Source: Pisaster brevispinus | Lineage: Eukaryota > Echinodermata > Asteroidea > Forcipulatida > Asteriidae | DNA length: 64,000 bases | Direction of reading: 5' to 3' | Assembly: GCA_023634235.1 (NCBI GenBank) | Contig: JAMKCF010000080.1 | Span: 310,001-374,000, forward strand | Part shown: positions 12,055-23,424 of the stretch, one piece after another | How positions within the stretch are numbered: position 1 is the first letter of the stretch | Layout of the letters: each line of letters opens with the position of its first letter | The notes under the pieces: model-generated | What the model saw: only the letters and a program-made list of their open reading frames with translations | Told to the model about the DNA's origin: nothing | Database searches by the model: none | Position numbers and translations under genes: made by a program

Positions 12055-12660
12055 ATTAAATGTCTCCTTTATGTGTGAATGTTAAACTAGTTATTGTGTC
12101 TCCTTAATGTATGAATGTTTAACCAGTTATTAAATCTGTCTCCTTAATGCTTGAATGTTTAATCAGTTATTAAATGTGTCTCCTTAATGTATGAATGTTT
12201 AACCAGTTATTAAATTTGTCTCCTTAATGTATGATTGTTTAACCAGTTATTAAATGTGTCTCCTTAATGCATGAATGTTCAACCAGTTATTAAATGTGTC
12301 TCCTTAATGTATGAATGTTCAACCAGTTATTAAATGTGTCTCCTTAATGTATGAATGTTCAACCAGTTATTAAATGTGTCTCCTTAATGTATGATTGTTC
12401 AACCAGTTATTAAATCTGTCTCCTTATGTATGAATGTTCAACCAGTTATTAAATGTGTCTCTTTAATGCAGTTGCGTAACTAAGGTTATTTTTTAGGGGG
12501 GGGGGGACCTGTGGCAAATCAATTATAGATTCCATTTGCACTTTTTACAAAACTGGATCTTGATCTACATAATGGCGGGTTCAAAATTGCGGGGGGGGGG
12601 GCACTGACCCCTGGTTACGCTACTGCCTTAATGTATGAATATTCAGTTTACCAAATGTGT
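12055..12660. repeat. 40-bp minisatellite, second array
   Basis: About ten copies of the 40-bp unit seen at 1-215 run to 12468, and part of a further copy follows the hAT-type MITE at 12626. Units differ at a few positions (for example TTAAA for TTACA), so the arrays have diverged. Confidence 0.93.
12461..12633. mobile_element. hAT-type MITE nested in the minisatellite
   Basis: The element (12469-12625, 157 bp) begins CAGTTGCGTAACTAAGG and ends with the inverse of CAGTAGCGTAACCAGG. An 8-bp target duplication (CTTTAATG left, CCTTAATG right) flanks it, as expected for the hAT superfamily. Internally it has two long G-runs. It has no coding capacity. Confidence 0.8.
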
Positions 12661-13254
12661 CTCATGCCTCGTCACCATTCCCCCAGGTTGACGATGATAA
12701 AACAAGTTTCTCCTTCATGCTTTTGACATGAAACGTAAGGCGCAAAATTTAAATATAACACAATATATCAAGGGAAAATCTTTTTTTTTTTACCGCACTT
12801 CACAACACGTGCAACATGCACAAGATCCAACAGGTGTTGTGTATCTTCTTATATTTTATATTTCTCGAATCCCACCTTCAAAGGTCATGACTTTTCCTTA
12901 AAGAAACCGCAAATGATTACAGAATACTTTTTGTGTGTAAAAGTTATAATTTGCTTCAATTAAAAAGGAATAAGGGGACGGTCTCCCAAGTGAATTTTAG
13001 CATAGTCTCCAAAAGTACCCTCATAGTGTATGACAAACGTTAGGGAGACAAAATCGGCTGCACAAAATTGTTATATCTTAAAGGTTTTGCGCGAATTTGC
13101 ATTTTTTAGATGACATTAATAGATATTAGAATTTTCAACTATTCTCATATAAAAATCGTTAATTCTATTAATCAGTGAACAAAATATGGGATGATATGAG
13201 AAATGTCTCCCAAAGGTTTGTTTGATTAGATGTCTCCCAAGGGTACCATTTACG
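12661..13254. other. Non-coding stretch before the microsatellite
   Basis: No gene seen. The short phrase TGTCTCCCAAGGGTACC near 13231 resembles AGTCTCCAAAAGTACC near 13003, possibly a local duplication. Confidence 0.5.
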
Positions 13255-13407
<153 letters not shown>

Positions 13408-14131
13408 ACACACAAGTACTGTTTAGTTACACCTGATAATATTAACTGCGTTGTATACATTCAAAATCTGCGCCATATCCGGCTGTTATCGAAGACTTTC
13501 TGTTTTTACGGTTTATTTTTATGATTTTAGTATTTTTAATATGCTAAATTTCAGACTTTCAGGCCTAGAAAATTGTAGAATCACCAAGAAGGGCCCAATA
13601 TAATAAATATGGTTATCGTGCGTGTGCTCGTGCGTAAGTAACCATGTTTTATTTTAATAAAAAGCTGCCACATATTTTAAGCGCTTGCCCTGATAATGGA
13701 GATGGCAAGCACATAATTTGACGATAAGCAGAGCAGTGAACTTAGGCCTTGGTCTCATCAAATCGAAAGCGGGCGGTCAATCGTTTATAACATGAAACAA
13801 ATAGTTTAATATTCGTTTTTTTAGGGAAACGGATTAGAAACAATTACAGCATCCCAACTAACACAAAATAGTGCCCTTTTATCTATTATGTCAAATTATA
13901 AGTGTAAAGTAGTCCCTCAAAAACGGTCGGACGTTGAAGTCTTCAGGAAATTGATCTAGGTGTACTTCTGGAGTTCCTTAAAACCGAAACGCTAGAATTT
14001 ATACCGCAATCATGAAAAGAGCCAATTTGAAGAAGAAAAAACAAAAAACAAACAACAACAACAACAACTAATTTGTATACTTACGAAAAATATTATAATC
14101 GCTTTTTTGTCTTCCTTATTTTAAATTTCAG

Positions 14132-14920
14132 ATGATGATTACCTCAACATTGGCCCTTGTTTTTGGATTAATGACAATTCAGTTCATGGTGGCTACAGTT
14201 GCAGTTTCACCCGATCCCGATGTGACGTGTAATTCTTGCTGCCAGGGCCGAGACGGAATACATGGAATTCCCGGATCAAACGGGAACCATGGGCCAGTGG
14301 GTCCAAGAGGTGATGCAGGCTCTCCTGGTGAGGTCGGTGAACCCGGGACTAAAGGCGACAAGGGGTCAGATGGACTGGTTGGTGAGCAAGGCGATAAAGG
14401 GGATCATGGACTGAATGGAGAGCAGGGAGTCGGTCAACCAGGGAAACAAGGACCTCAAGGTATGCCTGGAATGGATGGTTTGAAGGGGGAGAGAGGTGAA
14501 CATGGACCAGCTGGACAGACTGGTGAAGCAGGTGAATGCAGTACGCGACGGTCAGCCTTCACTGCAGTGAGGAATTCAGCCCTCAGGTCATTCTCCTATG
14601 ATCCTCTGCCCTTTGAAGAGTTACTGTTTTCAGAGGAAGGAACTGATTTCAACTTGAGAAACGGCACGTTTACATGCACTGTGCCTGGGATATACGTCTT
14701 CATGTTCTCAGTCATGAAAGATTCAAGTGGGCCTTACCTGTATGTTTGTCTGACGAAGAAATATACCTACATTTATGTAGCTTTTGTACGCGCTGAAGGT
14801 GATTATCAAGTGAGCGGCAGTGCGGTTATTCCCCTGCACTATGGAGATCAAATTCACTTAAAAGTAAACGGTGAAGTAGTTGGAGGCTCTTTCAGTGGAT
14901 TCCTGTTGTACGAAATCTAA
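14132..14920 (+). CDS. C1q-domain protein with collagen-like stalk, copy 1
   Basis: The protein has 262 residues in one coding exon. Residues 1-25 are a secretion signal. CNSCC (33-37) is a likely interchain disulfide cluster for trimer or higher assembly. Residues 39-134 are a collagen-like Gly-X-Y run with one break at 99-101 (Gly-Val-Gly). Residues about 143-262 are a C1q globular head with the family's F.ELLFSEEG, GTFTCTVPGIYVF and SGFLLYEI landmarks. Proteins of this type are secreted pattern-recognition lectins related to complement C1q; ligand unknown. The ATG directly follows a T-rich acceptor (AAATTTCAG), so a 5' non-coding exon is likely upstream. A second copy lies at 39353-40150. 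No lesion is seen. Confidence 0.9.
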   Translation: MMITSTLALVFGLMTIQFMVATVAVSPDPDVTCNSCCQGRDGIHGIPGSNGNHGPVGPRGDAGSPGEVGEPGTKGDKGSDGLVGEQGDKGDHGLNGEQGVGQPGKQGPQGMPGMDGLKGERGEHGPAGQTGEAGECSTRRSAFTAVRNSALRSFSYDPLPFEELLFSEEGTDFNLRNGTFTCTVPGIYVFMFSVMKDSSGPYLYVCLTKKYTYIYVAFVRAEGDYQVSGSAVIPLHYGDQIHLKVNGEVVGGSFSGFLLYEI

Positions 14921-16140
14921 ACAAATTAGAGATACACACGATAATACAATATATTAGACAAATTAATAATTAAATACACAAAAACTAACATATACTTCAA
15001 TGTGTGATGTTATTTAGAAAATAGCTCTAAATTTAAACTATTAGTTTATCGGGGAAAGACGGCCGTTTTCGTTTTTCTAACATGAAACCTGTTTGTGTTA
15101 ATAATTCATGATGACGACTCCCATGCATTAATTTTTCTTAAAAAGTGAAATTGGATTGTAAAAAAAAAGTAAGTCGAAAAAATGCAAACTTTTCCTTGCT
15201 GTTTCGGATTTACGTAGCCCGTTATAACTTGTCGGTTTACCTATTAAACTGTCATGCAGTCTGGGAATTCGTTTTGCATTAGGGTATGACGTTTCTACAC
15301 ATCATTAACGAGCCTATTGTCAATCAGAGTGGCTGGATATGTTTATTTCACATACGAATCCGTCAATATCCCCTCAGAAGGGCTAGATTTACGTTTCCCG
15401 GGTTAGTTAACCCTGCGTGACCCCATCAAAAAATGTATACACACTTAAGCCATCGGACTGCAGTCCACTGTCCGTTTGTATTTGCGTGTAAATTTGTTTT
15501 TGTGGAGAACCCAATCACTTCCAAATGGCCCAAAACCTTTAGATATAGACCCTTTTGACTAAATCAAACATATTCAAGCACAATTTTTTTTTTAGATGAG
15601 CCCACATTTGTCTTTGTGTAGATTGCATACCAAAGGTTCAATTCACTTAGCAGTGTCCCTTGGCCCCAATGATAAATAATTGCTGTACAATTCCTATGGG
15701 AATTCCGGGAGAGCTGGTCATTGATGGATTTTTTTGTGAGTGAAAGAGACCCCGGATCGGAACAATACTTTTTTCATGCTATTTGGCTAGGTTCAGATGA
15801 GGAACTTGGATTTATTGTCAGTTTGATATTAGCGTGTAATACAATTTTTATGGAGAATTAAATCACTTTTTAATCGCTCAAAGCATTATATAAATATACC
15901 CTTTTGACTTAATCAAAAATATCAAGCAAAGGTTATTTGGATTTGGGCTCACATAAAATATAAAAGGGGGCACCATCTCACTGATAAAGCTTTGCATCTA
16001 TTTGCTCAATCAACTATTTTGACATCCTTTGTTTACACAATTCAGCATGAACTTCTACATATCTGGGCTGTACTTTGAGTACATATAATGTTAAGTAACA
16101 TTGTAAGTGTTGATGTTTAATCAATAAAACCATAATTGAA
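14921..16140. other. 3' flank of C1q copy 1 with a dispersed repeat
   Basis: No gene. At about 15430-15760 and again at 15820-16060 lies a repeat with TTAGCGTGTAATACA, GAGAA..AATCACTTTTAA, TATA.ACCCTTTTGACT.AATC and CCTTTGTTTACA in order. Other copies lie at 37580-37900 and 41300-41550. An AATAAA at about 16121 could serve as a poly(A) signal, far from the stop. Confidence 0.6.
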
Positions 16141-16557
16141 TTTGATTTTTTTTAATTACGCAACAATTCCTCTCTGGACCATGCAGACCATTCTGTTTTT
16201 CTTGTCCGATAACGTGTGAATTTCGCTGTGAAAATGTTTCAAATAAAAGTGTCTTGTAATTGTACCCTTCTGTCTTCGGGGACTCTTTTAACTAGGGAAT
16301 GAGTTCACCACAAAATCGTATTTGAACGTAAAATCCCTCTTTAAAGGCAATTCCCTTGATCGTAAAAGAAAAAGGTCGTCACGGAAAATCAGTTTGTATT
16401 ACTAAAAAAAAAACAATTAATTATGAATAATAACTGATAAAATTGTTAAAAAATACCGTGTGTCAAAGTTGACTTTCATTTTCAGAGTGTACTAGAAGTG
16501 AAAGCATATTATGCCGGAGTTATGGAAGTATTGATGTGTCACCTGGATGTGTTAAAG

Positions 16558-16760
16558 GCTTATTAGCTTATTAGCTACTACCTGGGCGGAGATAGGAAGT
16601 TGGCAGGGACCACTACTTTCGCTTAGTGGATCGGATCGAGGTGGCTCCTCGTTATTAACTTCACTGCCGTGGAGTGAGTTCTTAATTGGTTTAAACGTTT
16701 TGACCAACTTGCTCCAGTCATCGTCCTACCTTCCCCATAGTTAGCAGCTAATAAGCTAGA
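16558..16760. repeat. Fold-back element with imperfect inverted ends
   Basis: The left end AGCTTATTAGCTACTACC pairs imperfectly with the right end, whose inverse starts AGCTTATTAGCTGCTAAC. The same element is at 42098-42302 in block 2, so it predates the duplication. The inner 160 bp is more GC-rich than its surroundings and unusually well conserved between copies. A short RNA gene is possible but no known family matches. Confidence 0.45.
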
Positions 16761-17749
16761 CTGTTAATTTCAGAACTACGTAGTTTCCTAAAGTAGTCTC
16801 CCGAATTCCAAAATCTACTAAGCGACATTAGAATAAAGAGCAAGACCTAGTTCCCTAAGAACAAGTTTACACAGCTAGTAGATATACACATGGTGTTACC
16901 GCAAACCGTATTTACATCGGTTTATATCTTGTAACGATTTGAAATTTTTAGGTTTGTTATGTGTCGTAAGGAAAAGAAAACCAAAATTAATTTGGACGAA
17001 AATCAATTTGCGTTTCAGCTACCGTGGACCGAACCCCTTATAATAGTATTATCAATTACAATACATATTTGTACATGTTTTAGTTGACATTATTACGTTA
17101 TATGAATATCTAAGTTTTGCCATGATTTGAGGTATAAATCGAGTGCTTTGGTGTTAAGGCTAGTTTGAAGTCACATTTACTTATTTTGTTTCGTACATTT
17201 TGACAGGTAGATTTCCTCCTAAGACTGTCATACATGTACATGCAAAGAAAAGCGAAAGGTGTGTTCTGATCTGCCATCAAAGCAATTAACTAATTTATTG
17301 TTTGATTTGCTTTCAGCAGCTCAGAAATAATAAAATATCAAAGGGAATTTACACCAATGGTTTATTAAGAGTATATTTGAAAAATATCGTTACCTTAGGT
17401 AGGGCCACAATTTCTAGATTTATTTAGCGTATTGCTTCTTTATATGTATAATAAACAATAATTAGACACATTAATACACTAAAAGTAACCTGTGAAAGTT
17501 GAATACAATATCTACTTGCTGAACAAAATTAACAAACTATCACAGTTTTGTTTATAAAAACGTCGTATCTATCCACGTTTAGCGAAGTGACAGCAAGTAC
17601 CAAGCGCATCCCTGTACGCAGCATTCGCAAAAGGAAACCAACCCTCAGTTATCAGAGAAACTGTGAGAACCAATGTCGGTCTACAAATAATTCCAGAGTC
17701 GGAAACCTTCTTGAGTTTCACTTGAGTTTCAAAATGAAATAAAGCAGTT
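16761..17749. other. Conserved block sequence without a clear gene
   Basis: A 64-codon frame at 17548-17742 (FIKTSYLSTFSEVTASTKR) is kept in the inverted copy at 43743-43976 on the minus strand. Conservation may only reflect recent duplication. No domain recognised. Confidence 0.4.
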
Positions 17750-18062
17750 CTCCACTTTAACTGGTTTCTACTGGTTCTGACACCCCCTCTTCGTACAAGT
17801 AATAAACGATACACTTGTCTTTACTTTAACTAGTTTTTTACTGGGTCTGACACCCCCTCTTCAAACAAGTACTAAACCATACACTTGTCTTTACTTTAAC
17901 TAGTTTTTACTGGGTCTGACACCCCCTCTTCAAACAAGTACTAAACCATACACTTGTCTTTACTTTAACTAGTTTTTACTGGGTCTGACACCCCCTCTTC
18001 AAACAAGTACTAAACCATACACTTGTCTTTACTTTAAATAATTTTTACTGGGTCTGACACTA
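17750..18062. repeat. 69-bp tandem array, about 4.5 units
   Basis: Units contain TTTACTGGGTCTGACACCCC, then CTCTTCAAACAAGTACTAAA. The array is missing from the block 2 copy, so it arose or was lost after the duplication. Confidence 0.93.
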
Positions 18063-19019
18063 CCACAAAAACACATAAAGCCCCGTTTTTCTCGGACAGT
18101 CAGCTCTCCCGACTCCCATGGTGTTCATCGATAGTTCATGCTTCACAATCATAGTGTGCGGTCTGTACCGTTGTTTGTCCCAGAGCCTCGTCTCTGTCTC
18201 ATTAAAGAGTGGTGCTCTGTTCAGGCACGTCTAGCTGGTTACAGCCCTGGAGTTGTCTCACTCCAATACACAACACAAACCCATCCCCGAAGGGCATCTG
18301 AAATGAATTATAAAAAATTCCAAAACAAACTAGTTTTGAGCTCAAAGATTCCTTTCTCTTCCCCTGTTTAGTTTAGTTAGTCAAAATCCCCAAGGAGATA
18401 TATTCAGAGCCAATTGCTCCCACTATAGACCGTTCACATCTGACTTGCAGAGAGAGAAGACAGCAGTGGTGATCGTCGATCATACGGGCAGCGAGTGAGT
18501 TGGATAAGACACCTTCCCTATAGCCTTCCACACTCATTCACACTTCACTACACCCTCAGACAAAAGGCCACACCCCATACCAGACATTCTTACTTTTTAG
18601 GTTAATGAATTCGTATGACCCCAAAATAATTAATATTCAAACTCCTATTTACAAGATTATTCACACGACCCAAAACTGCGGGAGGATAGACATGGCTATG
18701 TACATAATATACAACTTGAATCTGACACCAACGTTATAACAAATAGGCCCTTGGGCGGAAGTTACAACAACGGAGTCCTTACGACTTAATACCTTTATAT
18801 TTTTTCCCCTTACACTACAGTTGTTATTGGACAAAAATCGCGCCGAGGTTTTGTGTACATTAAATAATTGTGTATGACAAACAAGTATATATATATCTAT
18901 TTCCAAAATCAATTCAATCATAAGAAATACAGCGGGCGTTTTTATAATGGTTTATAGTTTTTAAGTTCAAGGACAAATTATAGTCAAAACCAAGACTGGA
19001 TCCAAAACTGAGATCGCAG
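18063..19019. other. Non-coding stretch
   Basis: No gene seen. The last 110 bp (from about 18910, AATACAGCGGGCGTTTTT) recur next to the G-rich minisatellite at 43530-43400 (inverted) and 57100. Confidence 0.5.
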
Positions 19020-19145
19020 TAAAAGGGATGCGGTGATTCTAGAGGGAACATTTGGGGGCGGGGCATCTAGAGGGAAAAGTCGGGGCGGGGCATCTAGAGG
19101 GAACAGTCGGGGGCGGGGCACCTAGAGGGAACAGTTGGGGAGGGG
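19020..19145. repeat. G-rich minisatellite, short array
   Basis: Four to five units of GCATCTAGAGGGAACAGT plus a G-rich tail of about 27 bp precede the transmembrane module. The same unit is expanded at 57210-57880, and two units precede the inverted module at 43370-43413. Confidence 0.9.
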
Positions 19146-19502
19146 CAGCCAAAGGAAAAAGTTAGGAACATTCTCATCCTCTACATTGTATCTCTCATCA
19201 TCAACATCTTCCTCCTCATCAAACTTCGTCATCTTAAACTCGCCAAGGAGAAGGAAACCAATGTAGCCAAAGCTGATCCCTTCATGGAGATGCAACCAAC
19301 GGAGAACAAGAACAGAGTCTACGTGGAATCTACTACGGCTACAACTACCACACAAGATACCTACTACCAACCAGTTGAAGTAGAGACTGACAGCCCAAAG
19401 TATGACTACGCTCGGCTAGAGGGCAGCATTAACACCAGCTACGAAGCGGTCAGAAAGCCACAGAATTCAGCTGAGAGACCATACCAGAATATTAACAATT
19501 AA
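19146..19502 (+). pseudogene. Transmembrane segment plus tyrosine-rich cytoplasmic tail, ectodomain missing
   Basis: The open frame has 118 codons from CAG 19146 to TAA 19500-19502. A hydrophobic segment (ILILYIVSLIINIFLLI) is followed by a basic stop-transfer stretch (KLRHLKLAKEK), then a tail of about 85 residues. In the tail, tyrosine motifs follow closely: YYQPV, YARL, YEAV and a near-terminal YQNI. YARL and YEAV are separated by seven residues, ITAM-like spacing (YxxL-x7-YxxV). YQNI fits the pYxN form bound by Grb2-type SH2 domains. Upstream is G-rich minisatellite instead of an ectodomain, and I see no pyrimidine-rich acceptor, so a functional exon is uncertain. It could be the last exon of a receptor with distant exons, or an orphan. 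Confidence 0.5.
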
Positions 19503-20620
19503 CTTGCTGGAAAACAGGTGAAAAAACTAACATCTTAAAAACGTTAAAGGGTGATGAAAGAACCGTCACGCTTAATTTGACTCTGGACATTGATGGGGTT
19601 AGAAAAATACCATGACCAATTTTCAATAACTTTCTCGGTCGGATTGCCTTGAGCCGACAGCTTTTATGACACCATCAATAAAAACATGAATTTAGGCCCA
19701 GCAACGGACCCTTATTAAGTCATTTATCAATTCAATACTTTATCCCCACTCAATCAGTCAATAATAGATATAGGGATAAATACAGTGGAAGTTGATTAAG
19801 TGGTGGGGGGTCTCCAAGAAACAGAGCTTGTCAAGTAGACACCCCAATGACGTGTGTATCATAAAGGTATCAGTTGCATACAGATTTTGAGTTTGTATGT
19901 TAAACACCAAATGATCATTACTAAGTTAAACTTTTGTACACAAAAATGTTAGCAATGGCTCCTTTATTCGTATATTGAAGACATACAAACTTATTATTGG
20001 CAAGTAAAAAGTATAATCAATCATTGAGATTTACGTTTTAGTACATTATATTATAACTTTTTTGGAGGGGTTGGTGTTGAATTTTCTCTGAAATACCACC
20101 CTCATTTCACAGTTAATGGTGTAGACATTAAAATGTTCGTATTCAATTTGCATTGACTTTATAGCAAATGTTCATCAGAGAGAATACAATTGTTAAACTC
20201 TAGTTCTGACATACTATCTTGAGAAATTAATTGCTGAAATGAGATATGGCTAGTAAATCTGCCTGGTGCGGGTTTTAAATATTTAAGTTTCTCACAAAGC
20301 GAAAAACTGTTTAATATTTTACTAATGTGTCTTTTACATATCCGAGTAAATAACTTGATCAAAACATCATCATTGAACAGGCCCTTCACATATTGGTGAT
20401 GCTAAACGAAGGGGGGGGGGGGTTGGTAGATGGAGAGCGTAGCTGCGTATTATTAAGATAATGCGATTAGAGGTCATGTTGTGCCCCAAACCCGCATGTG
20501 CACACACAGGGGGACATACTAGACTGCACTTTGGGTTGTGCTGCATTTGGACCAATTGACTTCCAGCAACTACCTGATCAAAGACACTAATCCCTACACG
20601 TTGCAACTCTCACAATAAAC
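19503..20620. other. Conserved flank between tail module and Ig receptor
   Basis: No gene. Matches 44808-45500 and then 54075-54540 in block 2. It contains the unfilled target (about 20139-20185) of the Penelope composite and a G-run at about 20410. Confidence 0.7.
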
Positions 20621-21085
20621 ATGTCGGGGAGGGGGGTTGCAAAGCGGTGTTTTCCCAAAAAATATTTGTCCATCGCCCCATACCATTTACCTGCTATACA
20701 AACCTGTACATTCCATGGCATAAAGTCTCACCCCACACCCTCCTCCCCGATTGGTTATCTTTACCCCTTATTCGTCCCCTATACCCGATCAAATTTTACA
20801 GAGTCTGGGGCCGCCACCGGCATGTAATGCAATTGGGCAAAAAAGTTGTTGGAGGTAAAGTATTAACAATATCAGGGTTTTAATATGCTGCGTGTCTAGT
20901 TGGAAATCTACAAACAGTAAAAGTTCAACCTAGGTGCTCGAAACTGATGAAGCGTCATGTCTATTTAACACACACTTTTGAAACCCTGGAGCTATGAATT
21001 GAAGTTGTTTCTTCAATGTGAAGAGTGTGCGCAGTTATTTGCAACCGATTAGAATCTCGTTCTGACTTTTAGAATACTCTCCAAC

Positions 21086-23091
21086 ATGGATTTAACGTCT
21101 TGCTTCAATCCTTTGCTCCTTGTGGTTTTCATTATGTGTTCTCTGGATACAACTCAACTCTGTGGTGTAGATTCACAAAGTGTACACTTAGTGCAATTTT
21201 CACCAGGTGGTGATATCGGTGAAGGTGACGAAGTGAAGCTACAATGTGATGCCAGTGGACTTGCAGCAGGTCATGTTATACAATGGGTTTGAGTCTACAT
21301 GAACGTAGGGGTGATAATAGCAAAGAATGGGACAAGTCTAGACCAGCGATATGAACTTGACACTATACCTGACGTGTCTAATTCTAGAATATCCATTCAA
21401 GAAGTTCTTGTCATCAAAAACGTCAGTAAAACTGATACATCATTCACCTGCCGTATCAATGACTCTGGAAGCGAAATGATGAGCAGCAGTCCTCTTTTCT
21501 CAAGTAAAATGAATATATATGTTCCTTTCTTCCAATCACCAATGTACCCCATCTGCTTCCCTGATGATGATTTCACTGTACAAGAAGGAACGCAGCAAAC
21601 TTTGAGCTGCACATCCGATAAAGGGAACCCAACAGAAAGTGTGGATTTGATGCCAAATCCGTCAACTGCTATGTTTGTGTTGCTGTATTTGAATAGCAGC
21701 AACGACACCAAAAGATTGATCAATCTCACGTTGAATGAAACTTATAATTGTTATCAATTCCAATGTACAATCACTAGTGTATATTTTACAGAAAGAAATA
21801 GATCCTGTATCATCGGACCAATCACAGTGACCAATTTGACAGCTGAAAACCCAGGGGTAACCGAATCCCCATCCAACCAAAAAACAAATGACTTTCGTAC
21901 AACAGATGATGTGAGCAGTATCCAAACAACGACGAGCATCTCAGGTGACATGACGACAACTATCAACCCATCCAGCCTCCCTATTGCCATCATAGCAGGA
22001 GCCGCTGGTGCTGGTTGGTTTCTTACTCCTCAAAGTGATAACACTGATTGCACTCTACGTGTACAGATGTTGATGTTTCAATGATAAATCACGTAGATCA
22101 TCATTATGGCTGACTGACTTACCACTAAATGAAACAGATGAAGACCCAAACACCGACCAGAATGCGACTGACCTCATGACAGAAAACAAACCTGATCTGA
22201 GAATGCCACCTCAATTTGACACACAGGAGATGCTAAATAATGACGATGAGGCAGCAGACTTCATTCTCCAAAAAAGTTCTCAACTCACTCTCAAAACAAT
22301 GACCCAAAAAGTCCAAGATCGCCAGGGTTTTCCAACATTAAATTGACCAGGTCTGATAATTGCATCACTGACACGGAAGATGAGGAGCATCTTGGAACAG
22401 TAGAGCCCAATGAAGGAGATGCTCCTAAGTATGGAGTGGTGAAGAAATCGAATCGCGTGTCACAGGTAAGCAAGAAGAAGCAGCCGGAGATTACGTTAGA
22501 TGGACCAGATCCTTGGGCCGATGCTTCACTCATTCAACATGAGAACATAAATTCAGCATCCACCGAAAATAAAAAAAATGCAGAGATGCATTCCCTTTAC
22601 GATGATCCAGGCAACAGCGGGAAACCAACAGCTAGGGTAAGATCTGTGTCCCGCACCCCAAACCACCCATTCCCACTAAACCTGTCTTAGATCATCAGTC
22701 ATCACGCCGTACCAACACTAATCAAACCCCACCGAGTGTTGCCAAAAAGCCCATCAAGAAGTTCAAACCCAAGGATAAAAATCCACCAGCAGATGAGTTT
22801 CAGAATCGAGATGAGACACCTCCGCCCTCTCCAGTAGCACCAAGTGTATCCCCACATCCACCATCACCACCATCGCCTCTCACTGATCATGAGGAGAATG
22901 CTTCAGTGGATGGATACGGTGAGGAAGGAGGCGATGAGTTACCACCGGATACCCAGGTACCTCTTGAGGCTCGTGCAGCAGATGATCGTGACGTCATATA
23001 CGCTGAGCTTGATTTGGAATCTGCAACATCAGACGCGATGCCTCAACCATAGGAGGAACAGACATTGTATGCTAGTATCATGAGTAAGTAG
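21086..23091 (+). pseudogene. Two-Ig-domain receptor with ITIM/ITSM tail, copy A, degenerate
   Basis: Signal peptide (residues 1-27), then a V-like Ig domain (Cys in KLQC, Trp in IQW, Cys in SFTC), a second Ig domain (TLSC to FQC), a Ser/Thr-rich stalk, a transmembrane segment (starting LPIAIIAGAAGAG) and a long Pro-rich cytoplasmic tail, all without introns. The tail ends with VIYAEL (ITIM, 22993-23010) and TLYASI (ITSM form, 23062-23079). Lesions against copy C: TGA at 21290, one extra base near 22015 in the transmembrane region, TGA at 22071 and a one-base loss near 22270; TAG at 23050 lies between ITIM and ITSM. An acceptor-like AG just before the ATG suggests a 5' non-coding exon. It would have been an inhibitory-type membrane receptor; ligand unknown. 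Confidence 0.75.
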
Positions 23092-23424
23092 AAGGATCGT
23101 GGGTGTGGCACTTTGGTTTAATGCGTTAAAATAAAATGAGCAAAAGCACAAATAAATTATTTTGCTCCTTTTAAATTTCCTATCCTTAAGAATACCAAAT
23201 TAATTTACCAAAAGCGGACCCATATTAAAATTTTACTGTAAGACTGTTTTGTCTTGATACAAGCTTACTTCCCACAGTAAAAATAGAGAAAAAGCTAAAT
23301 AAAAGTTTTGTTGTTGCTTTCCGATCATAAAGAACTACCTATTCAATTACCGAAGTTGAACCCATGTCCGGTTATCAGCTCACTTACGATTTGACATACA
23401 TATACTAATGTTATAACACGTACA
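23092..23424. other. 3' flank of Ig copy A
   Basis: Two AATAAA signals (near 23130 and 23150) follow the stop. The sequence matches the flank of copy C (63097 onward). Confidence 0.6.

Noticed and set aside
14179..14361. Minus-strand Pro/Gly frame under the C1q gene (and 39400-39582)
   Set aside because: The antisense of a collagen repeat is always open and Pro-rich; it is a shadow of the real gene.
16558..16760. U1 or another spliceosomal RNA
   Set aside because: ACCTGGGCGGAGATAGG resembles U1 only at the start; the Sm site and later stems are not there.
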